Shown here piece after piece: positions 34,366 through 43,336 of a stretch of 64,000 nt of DNA. The position numbers were made by a program, and so were the translations under genes. Position 1 is the first letter of the stretch; each line of letters begins with the position of its first letter. The notes under the pieces are model-generated. The model did no database searches. It saw only the letters and a list, made by a program, of their open reading frames with translations, and was not told where the DNA came from. Source of the stretch: Sva-07 sp963728355 (GTDB taxonomy: Bacteria > Actinomycetota > Acidimicrobiia > Acidimicrobiales > Ilumatobacteraceae); assembly GCA_963728355.1 (NCBI GenBank), contig CAVSJQ010000022.1, positions 1-64,000 of the forward strand, read 5' to 3'.

Positions 34366-36621
34366 GTGCGCCTGCTCGGTTTCATCCCCAGACTGCTGCT
34401 GATCGTGGCGGCCGGCGCCCTGCTGCTCACCGCGACCGTGGTCGGCATCGCCCCGCGGATCTGGTCGACGGCGAACGCCCACGAGGAACTCCCGGTGGTG
34501 CTGCCCGATTTCGAGGCGCTCGCCCAACGCACCTACGTGTACGACGTCAACGGGGAGGAGATCGCCTTCTACGAGCTGGAGAACTCCCAGCCGATCGCCT
34601 ACGAGGACATCCCGCCGGCGGTGATCGACGCCTTCCTCGTCGTGGAGGACAAGGAGTTTTTCAGTCACGACGGCATCAACGTGCGCAGCCTCGTTCGAGC
34701 CACGCTCTCGAACTTCGCGTCGGATTCGCCGCAGCAGGGTGCGTCGACGATCACCATGCAGGTCGCGAAGAACGACTACCTCGCCGGGCTCGAGCGCGAC
34801 GGACGCTACAAGCTCCTGCAGATGCACTACGCGCGGATGCTCGAGAACCAGATGTCCAAAGAGGACATCCTGGCGCGGTACCTGAACACGGTGTTCTTCG
34901 GCAACAACGCGTACGGGATCGAGGCGGCGGCGGAGACCTACTTCGGCAAGACCGCCCGGGATCTCACGTTCATCGAGTCGGCGTTCCTGGCCGGACTCGT
35001 ACGGTCCCCGTCGGGCTTCGACCCGATCAACGAGCCCGAGCGCAGCCGTGCTCGCTGGATCCAGGTCCTCGAACGCCTCGTCGACGAGGAGAAGATCACC
35101 GAGGCGGAGGGAGAACGGCTCGCCGAGGACTTCGTCCTGCCGTCACGGGTGCAATCGCTGCCCGGACGGTCGTTCTCGCGCACCCACTTCACCGAGGCGC
35201 TGCGGGACTATCTCTTGAACAAGACCACCATCCTCGGCGAGTCGTACCAGGAGCGGTACAACCAGCTGTTCCGGGGCGGTCTGCGCATCCACACGACGCT
35301 CGACGCCAACCTGCAGTCGTTGGCCGAGCAGGCCCGCACCGAGCTACCCGACGTGCAGCCCTTCGATGCGGCGATCGTGTCGCTCGATTCGGCCAGCGGA
35401 GCGATCCGAGTCATGGTCGGCGGCCGCGGGTTCGTACCGAACGAGCGCGAGGTCAACATGGCACTGAGCCCGCGCCAGACCGGCTCCAGCATCAAGATGT
35501 TCATCCTGGCCGCCGCCGTGCAGGCAGGAGCTCAGGCCGGCGACGTCCTCGACGGCACCCGTCCGTGCGTGCTGCCGAACCCCGGCAACGAGGCCGAACC
35601 GTTCGAGATCAGCGACGCCGTCAACCGGGGCGTGGTCACGTTGCAGGAGCACACCACCGCGTCGATCAACTGCGCCTTCGGTCGACTCTCGCAGATCGTC
35701 GGACTGCACCGGGTCGTCGACACGATCTACCGCATGGCCGAGTCGCCGTATCTCTATCGTGACCAGCCGAGGTCCGAGCGGCTGCCGATCGAGCCGTTCG
35801 CCAGCCTGGCGACCGGCGCCAACGAGATGGCGCCGATCGACATGGCGTCGGGCGTCCAGGCGCTCGCCAACGAGGGATTGCACCACGAGCCGTACTACGT
35901 CGACTTCATCGACGGTCCGGACGGCGAGCGGATCTACACGCACCTCGATCCCGGCGTCCAGGTGCTCGAGCGTGACGCTGCGCTTGCGACGGTCGACATC
36001 CTGAAGGGTCCCATCTACGGCGGCGGCACCGGCCGCCGTGCGGCGTTCGAGGATCGTCGTCCCGCCTTCGGCAAGACCGGCACGCAGGAAAACAACACCA
36101 ACGCATGGTTCGTCGGCGGCACCAAACAACTGTCGACGGCGGTGTGGGTCGGCAATCCCGACGCCTACACCCCCATGCGCGGCATCCCCGAGTTCGTCGC
36201 AGCGGGCTACGGGCGCAATGTGCAGGGCGGTCATTTCCCGGCGGTCATCTGGAACGCATTCATGGAACCGGCGCACGCCTTCGTGCCGTTCGCCGACTGG
36301 GATCGGCCGCCGCCGCCCGAACGCCCGAACGCCCGCCTGTACCTGCCTGGCAATGAGTGCGCGGTGCGTGTCGTCGGCAGCGCCCCCGCGCCGGTCGACC
36401 CCAATGCCCCGACCACGACGGTGCCGCCGCCGAACCCCGACGGCACCCCGGCCGAGACCGTGCCCCCGCCGCCTCCGGCGACGGTTCCCGTGCTCGCCGC
36501 GGTGCAGGTGGGCACGACGATTCCGCCCGACAACCTCGATCCGCTGGCGCCGTTGCCGTCGCTGCCGATCGGGGAGCGGCTGGGGTCGTGCTCAGGTGCC
36601 ACACTGGTCCCCGATGACTGA
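34366..36621 (+). CDS. Class A penicillin-binding protein (transglycosylase/transpeptidase)
   Basis: Bifunctional cell-wall synthase of 751 residues. N-terminal membrane anchor (residues 5-28). GT51 domain: VVEDKEFFSHDG with catalytic Glu94, QGASTITMQ. Transpeptidase: S374-S-I-K (nucleophile), S431-I-N and K568-T-G. C-terminal tail from about 660 is rich in Pro and Thr. Polymerises and cross-links peptidoglycan outside the membrane. GTG start at 34366. The stop lies inside the next gene's start region (8-nt overlap), linking it to the zinc-ribbon protein. Confidence 0.94.
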   Translation: MRLLGFIPRLLLIVAAGALLLTATVVGIAPRIWSTANAHEELPVVLPDFEALAQRTYVYDVNGEEIAFYELENSQPIAYEDIPPAVIDAFLVVEDKEFFSHDGINVRSLVRATLSNFASDSPQQGASTITMQVAKNDYLAGLERDGRYKLLQMHYARMLENQMSKEDILARYLNTVFFGNNAYGIEAAAETYFGKTARDLTFIESAFLAGLVRSPSGFDPINEPERSRARWIQVLERLVDEEKITEAEGERLAEDFVLPSRVQSLPGRSFSRTHFTEALRDYLLNKTTILGESYQERYNQLFRGGLRIHTTLDANLQSLAEQARTELPDVQPFDAAIVSLDSASGAIRVMVGGRGFVPNEREVNMALSPRQTGSSIKMFILAAAVQAGAQAGDVLDGTRPCVLPNPGNEAEPFEISDAVNRGVVTLQEHTTASINCAFGRLSQIVGLHRVVDTIYRMAESPYLYRDQPRSERLPIEPFASLATGANEMAPIDMASGVQALANEGLHHEPYYVDFIDGPDGERIYTHLDPGVQVLERDAALATVDILKGPIYGGGTGRRAAFEDRRPAFGKTGTQENNTNAWFVGGTKQLSTAVWVGNPDAYTPMRGIPEFVAAGYGRNVQGGHFPAVIWNAFMEPAHAFVPFADWDRPPPPERPNARLYLPGNECAVRVVGSAPAPVDPNAPTTTVPPPNPDGTPAETVPPPPPATVPVLAAVQVGTTIPPDNLDPLAPLPSLPIGERLGSCSGATLVPDD

Positions 36622-37357
36622 CACGGCGGAACCCACGGCCAACGCACCAGCGACCATTCCCGAACTGCTGCTCGCGCTCCAAGGTGTCGACACGCAGGCA
36701 GACCAGCTCGCCCACCGGCGTGAGCATTCGCCGTTGCGAACGGAACTCGTGAGCGCGACGGCGGCCATGCGGACGTGGGAGCAGCACCGGGTGTCGCTGC
36801 GATCCCGGATCGACGAGCTCGGCGACTCGATCGAGCAGGCCGAGCAGCGCGGCGCCGACCTGATGGCGCACCGCAAGCGACTGGAACGCCAGATGAAGAC
36901 CGTGATCGCGCCGCGTGAGGCGGAGGCCCTGATGCACGAGATGGCCACGATCAAGGAACAGATCGACGACCTCGACGTGCACGAGCTGGAATCCCTGGAA
37001 GCGCAGTCGGTGCTCGACGACCAGCTGTCCGAGCACCTGGGCGGCGAGGAGCAGCTGCGTCAACATCAGCGTCTCGCCGACGAGGCACTGGCCGCCGAGG
37101 TCGCAGACATCGATCGGGAACTCGCGGAATTGACCGAGCGACGGGCCGAACTGCGATCCCAGCTGCCCGACGCACTGCTCGCCACCTACGACCGCAAGCG
37201 TGCTGCGTTCGGCGTGGCGGTGGCCGCTCTCGTCGGCAAGCAGTGCCAGGGTTGCCATCTCGAGCTGTCCGCCGCCGAGATCGACACGGTCAAGGAGGAG
37301 GCAGCGGACACCGGGGTGACCGACTGCCCCGACTGCGGCCGTCTCCTCATCGTCTGA
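36614..37357 (+). CDS. Coiled-coil C4-type zinc-ribbon protein
   Basis: Protein of 247 residues: long coiled coil from about residue 20 to 195 (heptad-rich, e.g. LRSRIDELGDSIEQAEQRG, VADIDRELAELTERRAEL) and a C-terminal zinc ribbon with CQGC and CPDC. This zf-RING_7-like family is conserved in actinobacteria; function is not settled. ATG at 36614 overlaps the PBP stop. Frame upstream from 36038 is a shadow of the PBP gene. Confidence 0.88.
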   Translation: MTDTAEPTANAPATIPELLLALQGVDTQADQLAHRREHSPLRTELVSATAAMRTWEQHRVSLRSRIDELGDSIEQAEQRGADLMAHRKRLERQMKTVIAPREAEALMHEMATIKEQIDDLDVHELESLEAQSVLDDQLSEHLGGEEQLRQHQRLADEALAAEVADIDRELAELTERRAELRSQLPDALLATYDRKRAAFGVAVAALVGKQCQGCHLELSAAEIDTVKEEAADTGVTDCPDCGRLLIV

Positions 37358-37373
37358 GCCCGGAACATCCGTC

Positions 37374-37862
37374 GTGTTCTTCTGGTTCATCGGCACCGCC
37401 GTCGTGACGGTCGGCGTCGTGTTTCGCGATCCTCGCTTCGACTATCGGCTGTTGATCGTGGGATCGGTGCTTCCGGTCGGCGACGCACTGTTCGGCGGCG
37501 CCCGGGCGATGCACAGCGTCACCGTCAGCGTCGGGCTCTTGGCCGTGCTGATGCTCGCCACCTCGGGCCGCAAGCCCATCCGCAAGGTGCTGTTGGGTCT
37601 GCCGATCGGGATGATCCTCCATCTGGTGTTCGACGGCGCCTGGAGCGACACGGAGGTGTTCTGGTGGCCGTTCTTCGGTTTCGCATTCGACGACACCGCG
37701 CTTCCCATGGTCGAGCGCGGGTGGTGGAGTGTGGCGATGGAGATCGTCGGCATCGCGATCTGCGTGTGGCTGTGGCGGCACAACGATCTGGGCGACGCCG
37801 ATCGGCGTCGGGCGTTCCTGCACGACGGTCGGCTCGACACGGTGCCCGAACGCCTGGGGTGA
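37374..37862 (+). CDS. Small membrane protein, DUF457-like
   Basis: Protein of 162 residues with four hydrophobic stretches (FFWFIGTAVVTVGVVF, LLIVGSVLPVGDALF, VSVGLLAVLMLA, VAMEIVGIAICVWLW) and a conserved-looking LPIGMILHLVFDGAW with His and Asp between helices. It recalls membrane-bound metal-dependent hydrolase-like proteins (DUF457/YdjM), but the match is loose. GTG start at 37374, 16 nt after the zinc-ribbon gene. Confidence 0.6.
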   Translation: MFFWFIGTAVVTVGVVFRDPRFDYRLLIVGSVLPVGDALFGGARAMHSVTVSVGLLAVLMLATSGRKPIRKVLLGLPIGMILHLVFDGAWSDTEVFWWPFFGFAFDDTALPMVERGWWSVAMEIVGIAICVWLWRHNDLGDADRRRAFLHDGRLDTVPERLG

Positions 37863-37900
37863 CCTTCCCGAGCGGGTGCGGCCTGTGGGACACTGCCACG

Positions 37901-38485
37901 GTGTTGATCCTCGTGCGTCACGGTCGAACTCCGGCGAATGCTGCCGGCCTGCTGCAGGGTCGACTCGATCAGGACCTCGACGACCACGGACGGGCCCAAG
38001 CGTCGGCGGTCGCCGAGTCGTTGTCGCGCCACTACGAGATCGATGCCGTCGTGTCGAGCCCCCTGCGTCGTGCACAGCAGACCGCGGCGGCGTTCGAACG
38101 GCCGATCGAGACCGACGAGCGCTGGCTCGAGTTGTCGTACGGCGAATACGAAGGGACCCGGCACAGCGAGGTGCCGTCGGAGGTGTGGCAGCGCTGGCGT
38201 GACGATCCCGACTTCACGCCTCGCGGCGGCGAGTCGCTTGCGGCGCTCGACGTCCGGGTACGAGCCGCGTGCGATGCGCTCGTGGGGCGGGCGGCTCGGG
38301 AGAACGTCGTCGTGGTCAGCCACGTGTCACCGATCAAATCGGCGGTGGCGTGGGCGCTCGGCGTCGACATCGGCATCTCGTTCAACTGCCACCTCGACCA
38401 GGCCGCGGTGTGCCGGATCGTCGTTCGCGGTGACCGCCCGGTGCTGCAGAGCTTCAACGAGACGGTGACCACCCCCAACCCGTGA
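37901..38485 (+). CDS. Histidine phosphatase family protein
   Basis: Protein of 194 residues of the phosphoglycerate-mutase-like group: LILVRHGRTPAN with catalytic His, VVSSPLRRAQQTA with Arg, WLELSYGEYEG with the proton-donor Glu region, and VVVVSHVSPIKSAV with the second His. Could be a cobalamin, sugar or nucleotide phosphatase; specificity unknown. GTG at 37901. Last gene of the PBP operon; its stop lies in the left arm of a terminator-like hairpin. Confidence 0.85.
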   Translation: MLILVRHGRTPANAAGLLQGRLDQDLDDHGRAQASAVAESLSRHYEIDAVVSSPLRRAQQTAAAFERPIETDERWLELSYGEYEGTRHSEVPSEVWQRWRDDPDFTPRGGESLAALDVRVRAACDALVGRAARENVVVVSHVSPIKSAVAWALGVDIGISFNCHLDQAAVCRIVVRGDRPVLQSFNETVTTPNP

Positions 38486-38520
38486 ACAAGGTGCGCACCG
38501 GCGCCGCACCTTGTTCACGG
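38480..38520. terminator. Strong bidirectional hairpin terminator
   Basis: Perfect 16-bp inverted repeat (left arm CCGTGAACAAGGTGCG at 38480-38495, right arm at 38505-38520) with a 9-nt loop, between the convergent histidine phosphatase and substrate-binding protein genes. No T-tract follows, as usual in GC-rich actinobacteria. Confidence 0.85.
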
Positions 38521-38533
38521 GAACGCTGGAGGG

Positions 38534-40339
38534 TCAGCCCGCGGGGCTGGGGTAGTCCGGCGGGGTCTCCTCCGGTGGCGGTGCGTCGTAGATGGTGACG
38601 GCGCCCTCGGGATCGAAGAGCTCGACGTCGGTCGGCCATTCTCCCGGCAGGTACCGTTTGCCGCCGTCGACGAAGGCCCACATGCCGGTGCCGTCCTTGC
38701 GGATCTCGTCCGGCCCCGTGGCCTCCGGATCCCACCAGATCAGGGTGGCGTCGTCGACGCCGTTGTAGTCGGTGTCGGGCCAGAACCCCTTGTCGCCGTA
38801 GGTGAGCAAGGGCTGGGTCAACGCTGGGGTGGTCCCCGCCCCGGCGAACACCGCATCCCGGAACGTTTCCGGCGTCAGGTTCGGTCCCGTCGCCTGCAGG
38901 TTCGCCGCCAGGAACGTGTAGTTCGGCATCAACAGATCGATCGTGTCCTTCGCGGGAGGCTCGGCACCCACCAACCACTCGTAGAGGCCGTAGAACCCGG
39001 AGATCTCAGGAGTGACCGGCACGGCGCCGTGGGTGACGCCGAAGGCATTGGCCCATTGCGCCTGATCGTAGGTCCGGCCGAACGCCGTCAGGTCTGACAG
39101 CGCCGGAGCCGCGATCACCCACTCGGGGAAGTACTCCTGGGCGGTGGCCTCCCTGGTCAGATCACGCGGTGCGATGCCGTCGCTGACCAGCACGACGGTC
39201 GTGACGCCCGACGATTTCAGCTTCGCGATGATCTGCGACGCCTGCGCCTGGATGGAGCCGGGGTCGAGCGTGTACGGCAACGTCTCGACCATGTTCGCAC
39301 CGGCCTCGGCCAGGTCGGCCTCGAAGGCCGCGGCGATCACCGGCGACTCGGGGCTCGACGAGATCCAGACGTGGCCGAACGTTCGAGGCTGGCCCTGGAA
39401 GGCTTCCTCGCCGGCGAACTCGGCGTTGCCGCCGACGAGCTGCTTGGCGATGAACTCGCTGGCGTGGGCACGGCTCTGGGCTGCGCTGATGGCGAGGCCG
39501 TACACGTACGGGTCGCGTTCGGCGTACCACTCCGGCGGCTGGCCGGGGGTGCAACCGATGCACATCACCTCGCGCGCGGCCAGTTCGTCGGCGAACGCGT
39601 TCGTCAGCGCCGGACCGCCGAGCACGACGAACGGCTCGAAGTCCTCCGCGATCCGTACTGCGTCGGCGCGGGCGACGATCGGGTCGCTCGCGAACCCCGT
39701 GCTCTCGTAGACCTCGAGCTCGATCGTGCGTCCGTAGAACTCGTAGAACTGCTCGAACATGCCCAACATGTCGCGGGCGGTCTGCTCGGACTGCGCATTG
39801 GTGTCGGTGACCGCCACGGCGTCGGAGAGGTAGTTGATGATCGGGTCGTCGTCGGGCCCGAAGTACTGCACGACCTTGATCGTGTCGGCGGTGACGCCAC
39901 GCGTGGTGTCGCCACCGTTGTCACCCTCGAAGGGTGCGTAGCACTCGGGCGCGAAGAACCACTTGACCGCCACGTTGCCGGTCTCGGTGTCGCACCGCTC
40001 GCCCCAGTCGACGTCGATACCCTGCTCCTGGGCCTGGCTGAACGACAGCGGGAACGTGATCTCCGTGCCGGTGTCGCCGCCGTCAGGCTCGGTGCTGTCG
40101 GGCTCGGTGCCGTCCGGTGTGGTGCCCTCGGTCGTGTCCGGGGCATCGGTGGCCGCCGGCGCCTCGGTCACCGCCGTGGTCGTGTCGGCGGCGGCATCGT
40201 CGCCATCACCGTCGTCACCCCCCGTGACGAGGACGATGCCGGCGATGGCGGCGACGACGAGCACGATCGCTCCGATCGGGCCCCATTTCTTCAGGTTGTT
40301 CGACGAGGAACCCCCGCCCTCGGCCTGCGCTGGTTGCAT
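38534..40339 (-). CDS. ABC transporter substrate-binding protein (branched-chain amino acid type)
   Basis: Exported binding protein of 601 residues. A single hydrophobic helix near residues 19-40 (WGPIGAIVLVVAAIAGIVLV) acts as signal-anchor, with no lipobox Cys. An acidic Asp/Thr/Glu-rich linker (about 42-90) follows, then a type 1 periplasmic-binding fold (VKWFFAPECYAPF, IKVVQYFGPDDDP, VVLGGPALTNAFADEL, VTTVVLVSDGIAPRDL). ATG at 40339 has GGAG 6 nt before it and lies 3 nt past the stop of the fused ATPase gene. Ligand may be an amino acid, amide or other small polar molecule. Confidence 0.88.
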   Translation of the reverse strand: MQPAQAEGGGSSSNNLKKWGPIGAIVLVVAAIAGIVLVTGGDDGDGDDAAADTTTAVTEAPAATDAPDTTEGTTPDGTEPDSTEPDGGDTGTEITFPLSFSQAQEQGIDVDWGERCDTETGNVAVKWFFAPECYAPFEGDNGGDTTRGVTADTIKVVQYFGPDDDPIINYLSDAVAVTDTNAQSEQTARDMLGMFEQFYEFYGRTIELEVYESTGFASDPIVARADAVRIAEDFEPFVVLGGPALTNAFADELAAREVMCIGCTPGQPPEWYAERDPYVYGLAISAAQSRAHASEFIAKQLVGGNAEFAGEEAFQGQPRTFGHVWISSSPESPVIAAAFEADLAEAGANMVETLPYTLDPGSIQAQASQIIAKLKSSGVTTVVLVSDGIAPRDLTREATAQEYFPEWVIAAPALSDLTAFGRTYDQAQWANAFGVTHGAVPVTPEISGFYGLYEWLVGAEPPAKDTIDLLMPNYTFLAANLQATGPNLTPETFRDAVFAGAGTTPALTQPLLTYGDKGFWPDTDYNGVDDATLIWWDPEATGPDEIRKDGTGMWAFVDGGKRYLPGEWPTDVELFDPEGAVTIYDAPPPEETPPDYPSPAG

Positions 40340-40342
40340 GAT

Positions 40343-43336
40343 CTACTCCGTTCCCCCTGATCGGGTGATCGCGGCACCGGAAGTGCCGAGGTATGACTCG
40401 ATGACGTCTGGATGGGCCAGAACGTCCGCTGGCAGCCCGGTCGCGATGACCTGACCCTGTTCGAGGGCGAGCAGCCGGTCGGACACCTCGGACACGAACG
40501 GAATGTCGTGTTCGACGATGACCAGGCCCGCACCCATCTCGTCGCGCAGCCGTCGGATCACCGGCGCCAGCGCTTCCACCTCCCGTTGCGCGATGCCCGA
40601 GGTGGGCTCGTCCAACAGGATCACCGCCGGTCGGTGTGCGACGAGGCACGCCAGATCGACGACGCGACGGGTGCCGGTGGACAGCTCCCGCACGAACGAG
40701 TGGCGGTAGTCGCCGAGGCCCATGAGTTCGATCAGCTCGTCGACGCGCATCGCCACGCGGAGCTCGGAGTCCGCAACCATGGGAAGGTGCAACGCAGCGA
40801 CCATCACGCTGCGGCTGCCGATGAAGCGTTCCTGCGCGATCGCAAGGGTCTCGGAAACCGTCAGCTCGGGGAACAGCCGGGCGTCCTGGAAGGAACGTCC
40901 CAACCCCAGCGCGGCACGGCCCGCTGCGTTCAGGGCGGTGACGTTGCGGCCGTTCAGCAGGATCTGGCCTGCGTCGAGCGGGGTGAAGCCGGAGATCAGA
41001 TCGAACACCGTCGTCTTGCCGGCGCCGTTGGGACCGATCACGCCGACGATCTCACCCTGCCAGACGTCGAACGACGTGCCGCTGACGGCACGGATCCCGC
41101 CGAACGTCACCGAAACCTCGCTGACCGACAGCACGGGCGCCGTCGTCCGGTCGATGACGGCGCGATCGAGCGGGCCGATCCCGGCGTCGGTGTCTGTGTC
41201 GGTGTGGGTGTGGGCGGCCGGTTCGGTGCTGGTGTCGTCGTGGTGGGCCGCGGAGAGGAACACCGATCGGAGCAGGTCCGGCCGTTCGAGTAGTTCGGCG
41301 GTCGGTCCGTCGAACCGGATCGTTCCACGCTCCATGAAGTAGGCGCGCTCGGCCACGGTGAGCGCCACGTTGACGCTCTGTTCCACGAGCACGACGGTCA
41401 CGCCGTCGTCGGCCATGCGCCGCACGATCGGCAGGAGCTGGCCGACGACCACGGGGGCCAGCCCGAGCGACAACTCGTCGATCAGCAGCACCTTGGGACG
41501 CATGACGAAACTCATCGCCAGCGCCAGCATCTGCTGTTGGCCGCCGGACATGTTCGCGGCCGGTGAATCGAGCCGGTCGGCGAGCGGGGGGAACATCTCC
41601 AGCACCTCGGCGATGGCCGCTTCGACCCCGGTGCGGTCCCGGCGATTCGTCCAGCCGGCCAGCTCGAGGTTCTCCTCGACCGTCAACGAGCCGAACACGC
41701 CCTGGCCGCCCGGCATCTGCACGATGCCGAGTGCCGCGATCTCGTCCGGTGGAGCGTGCGTGATGTCGCGTCCGTCGAGCACGATGGCGCCACGGTCGGC
41801 CTCGACGATGCCGCTGATCGACTTCAGCAGCGTGGACTTCCCGGCGCCGTTGGTGCCGAGCAGGGCGACCACCTCGCCCTCGTCGAGGCGCAGATCGATG
41901 CCGTGCAGGACCGTGCGGTTGTCGTAGCCCGCTTCGACGCCCTTGAGCAGCAGCAGGCTCGTCCTGCCCTGGCGGCGGTCGTAGAGCACCTCCGACCGCG
42001 CCGCAGCGGATTGCCACACCTGGGCGATGTCGGCGTCGATCACGTCGGCGACGCTGCGCAACATGATGCTGCCGATGACGAACATCGGGATCATCACGAG
42101 CATGCCGACCTCGATGCTCCAGTTGTCGGCGATCCAACCGATCACGGGCAGCACGAACAGGCCAGGGATGACCCACAGCGAACCGATGGCGAAGCCCGTC
42201 GCGCGCGCCCGCGGCGGGATGGCCAGCGACAACGCCGCCAGCACGCCGGGACCGATGATCGCCAACGAAGCCGAGATGACGCAGTTCAGTGCCACGGCGA
42301 CGTAGACGTTGGGGGCGAACGCGAATCCCGCCGACGCGACCGATGTCAGCAGGGCCACCGTGGCCACGAACCGGATCAGGCCCTTCACGTTGCCGACGAA
42401 GCGTCGGGTGGCGATGCGTGCTCCGATCACCAAGCCGACCAACGCGAACGGTTCGGCGATGGCCGCAGCCACCCCCCGGGCCCGCTCGTCGAGGTTGAAC
42501 TTCTGCTCGTACAGCAGTGCGGCGAGTGTGACGAAGCCGATCAGCGACGTGGCGAGGAACGGCAGACTCCACCAGATGCGCTGCAGGGCCTGCACCTTGT
42601 GTGCGGTGCGCCAGCTCTCGGCGAACGACGGCGACTCCTCCTCGGTGTCGATGATGTCCTGTGATGCGCCGGTCGCATGTCGTTCCCAGCGGCCGCGGGT
42701 CGGCTCCTTCAGCCGCAGCGCCAGCACGGCGAAGATCACCGTCGGGATCACGAAGACGAGGAACGGGACTCGCCAGCTGAAGTAGTACGCCAGCATGCCG
42801 GCGCTCAGCGGGCCGACGAACGAGCCGACAGCGTTGGCGGCGCGGTGGAAGCTGTAGACGCGCGACCGGGTCTCGATCGGGTAATAGTCGGCGATCAGCG
42901 AGTTGTGGGTGGGGTCGATCACCGCCTTGCCCAGCGACGAGCCCGATCGGGCGATCGTGAGCAGGATCAGCCCGGTCGACAGTCCCGTCATGCCCGAGAA
43001 GAATGCCCACGCGAGCGCACCGACCACCACGAGCGGGATTCGCTTGGACTTGTCGGCGAACTGGGCGATGGGGACCTGCAGCGCGAGGGCGGCGATCGAC
43101 GACAAGGCCACGATCGACAGGGCGGTCGAGATGTTGATGTCGAACGACTCTCGGATCTCCGGCAGCAGGATGCCGAATGCCGTGCGGTCGAGCTCGTCGA
43201 CGGCGTTGAGGCCGAACAGCACCACCAGTGGGAACGCAGCCTCGCCACCGCACAGGTCGGTCATCCACCGCTTCGGGTGGCGCACGCCGTGGGCGAACCG
43301 GCGCACGACGTGCGCTGACTGATCGGGAGCGGTCAT
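40343..43336 (-). CDS. MFS transporter fused to two Liv-type ABC ATPases
   Basis: Single polypeptide of 997 residues. Residues 1-435: major facilitator superfamily domain (LDRTAFGILLPEIRESF near 50; IAQFADKSKRIPLVVVGAL, the loop 2-3 motif; about 12 helices). Residues 460-695: LivF-like ATPase, Walker A GTNGAGKST 494-502, signature MSGGQ 596-600, Walker B VLLIDE 616-621. A His/Thr/Asp linker (709-719). Residues 735-985: LivG-like ATPase, Walker A GPNGAGKTT 768-776, signature LSTGT 885-889, Walker B VILLDE 905-910. ATG overlaps the permease stop by 4 nt. The coding pattern is continuous with no frameshift, so this is a true fusion. Confidence 0.92.
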   Translation of the reverse strand: MTAPDQSAHVVRRFAHGVRHPKRWMTDLCGGEAAFPLVVLFGLNAVDELDRTAFGILLPEIRESFDINISTALSIVALSSIAALALQVPIAQFADKSKRIPLVVVGALAWAFFSGMTGLSTGLILLTIARSGSSLGKAVIDPTHNSLIADYYPIETRSRVYSFHRAANAVGSFVGPLSAGMLAYYFSWRVPFLVFVIPTVIFAVLALRLKEPTRGRWERHATGASQDIIDTEEESPSFAESWRTAHKVQALQRIWWSLPFLATSLIGFVTLAALLYEQKFNLDERARGVAAAIAEPFALVGLVIGARIATRRFVGNVKGLIRFVATVALLTSVASAGFAFAPNVYVAVALNCVISASLAIIGPGVLAALSLAIPPRARATGFAIGSLWVIPGLFVLPVIGWIADNWSIEVGMLVMIPMFVIGSIMLRSVADVIDADIAQVWQSAAARSEVLYDRRQGRTSLLLLKGVEAGYDNRTVLHGIDLRLDEGEVVALLGTNGAGKSTLLKSISGIVEADRGAIVLDGRDITHAPPDEIAALGIVQMPGGQGVFGSLTVEENLELAGWTNRRDRTGVEAAIAEVLEMFPPLADRLDSPAANMSGGQQQMLALAMSFVMRPKVLLIDELSLGLAPVVVGQLLPIVRRMADDGVTVVLVEQSVNVALTVAERAYFMERGTIRFDGPTAELLERPDLLRSVFLSAAHHDDTSTEPAAHTHTDTDTDAGIGPLDRAVIDRTTAPVLSVSEVSVTFGGIRAVSGTSFDVWQGEIVGVIGPNGAGKTTVFDLISGFTPLDAGQILLNGRNVTALNAAGRAALGLGRSFQDARLFPELTVSETLAIAQERFIGSRSVMVAALHLPMVADSELRVAMRVDELIELMGLGDYRHSFVRELSTGTRRVVDLACLVAHRPAVILLDEPTSGIAQREVEALAPVIRRLRDEMGAGLVIVEHDIPFVSEVSDRLLALEQGQVIATGLPADVLAHPDVIESYLGTSGAAITRSGGTE

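Noticed and set aside
37374..37862. Firm assignment of the small membrane protein as a metal-dependent hydrolase
   Set aside because: Only a single His/Asp-bearing segment resembles that family; kept as an unknown membrane protein.
41052..43268. 738-aa minus-strand frame
   Set aside because: Out-of-frame shadow of the MFS-ABC fusion; arginine/proline-rich with no hydrophobic helices.
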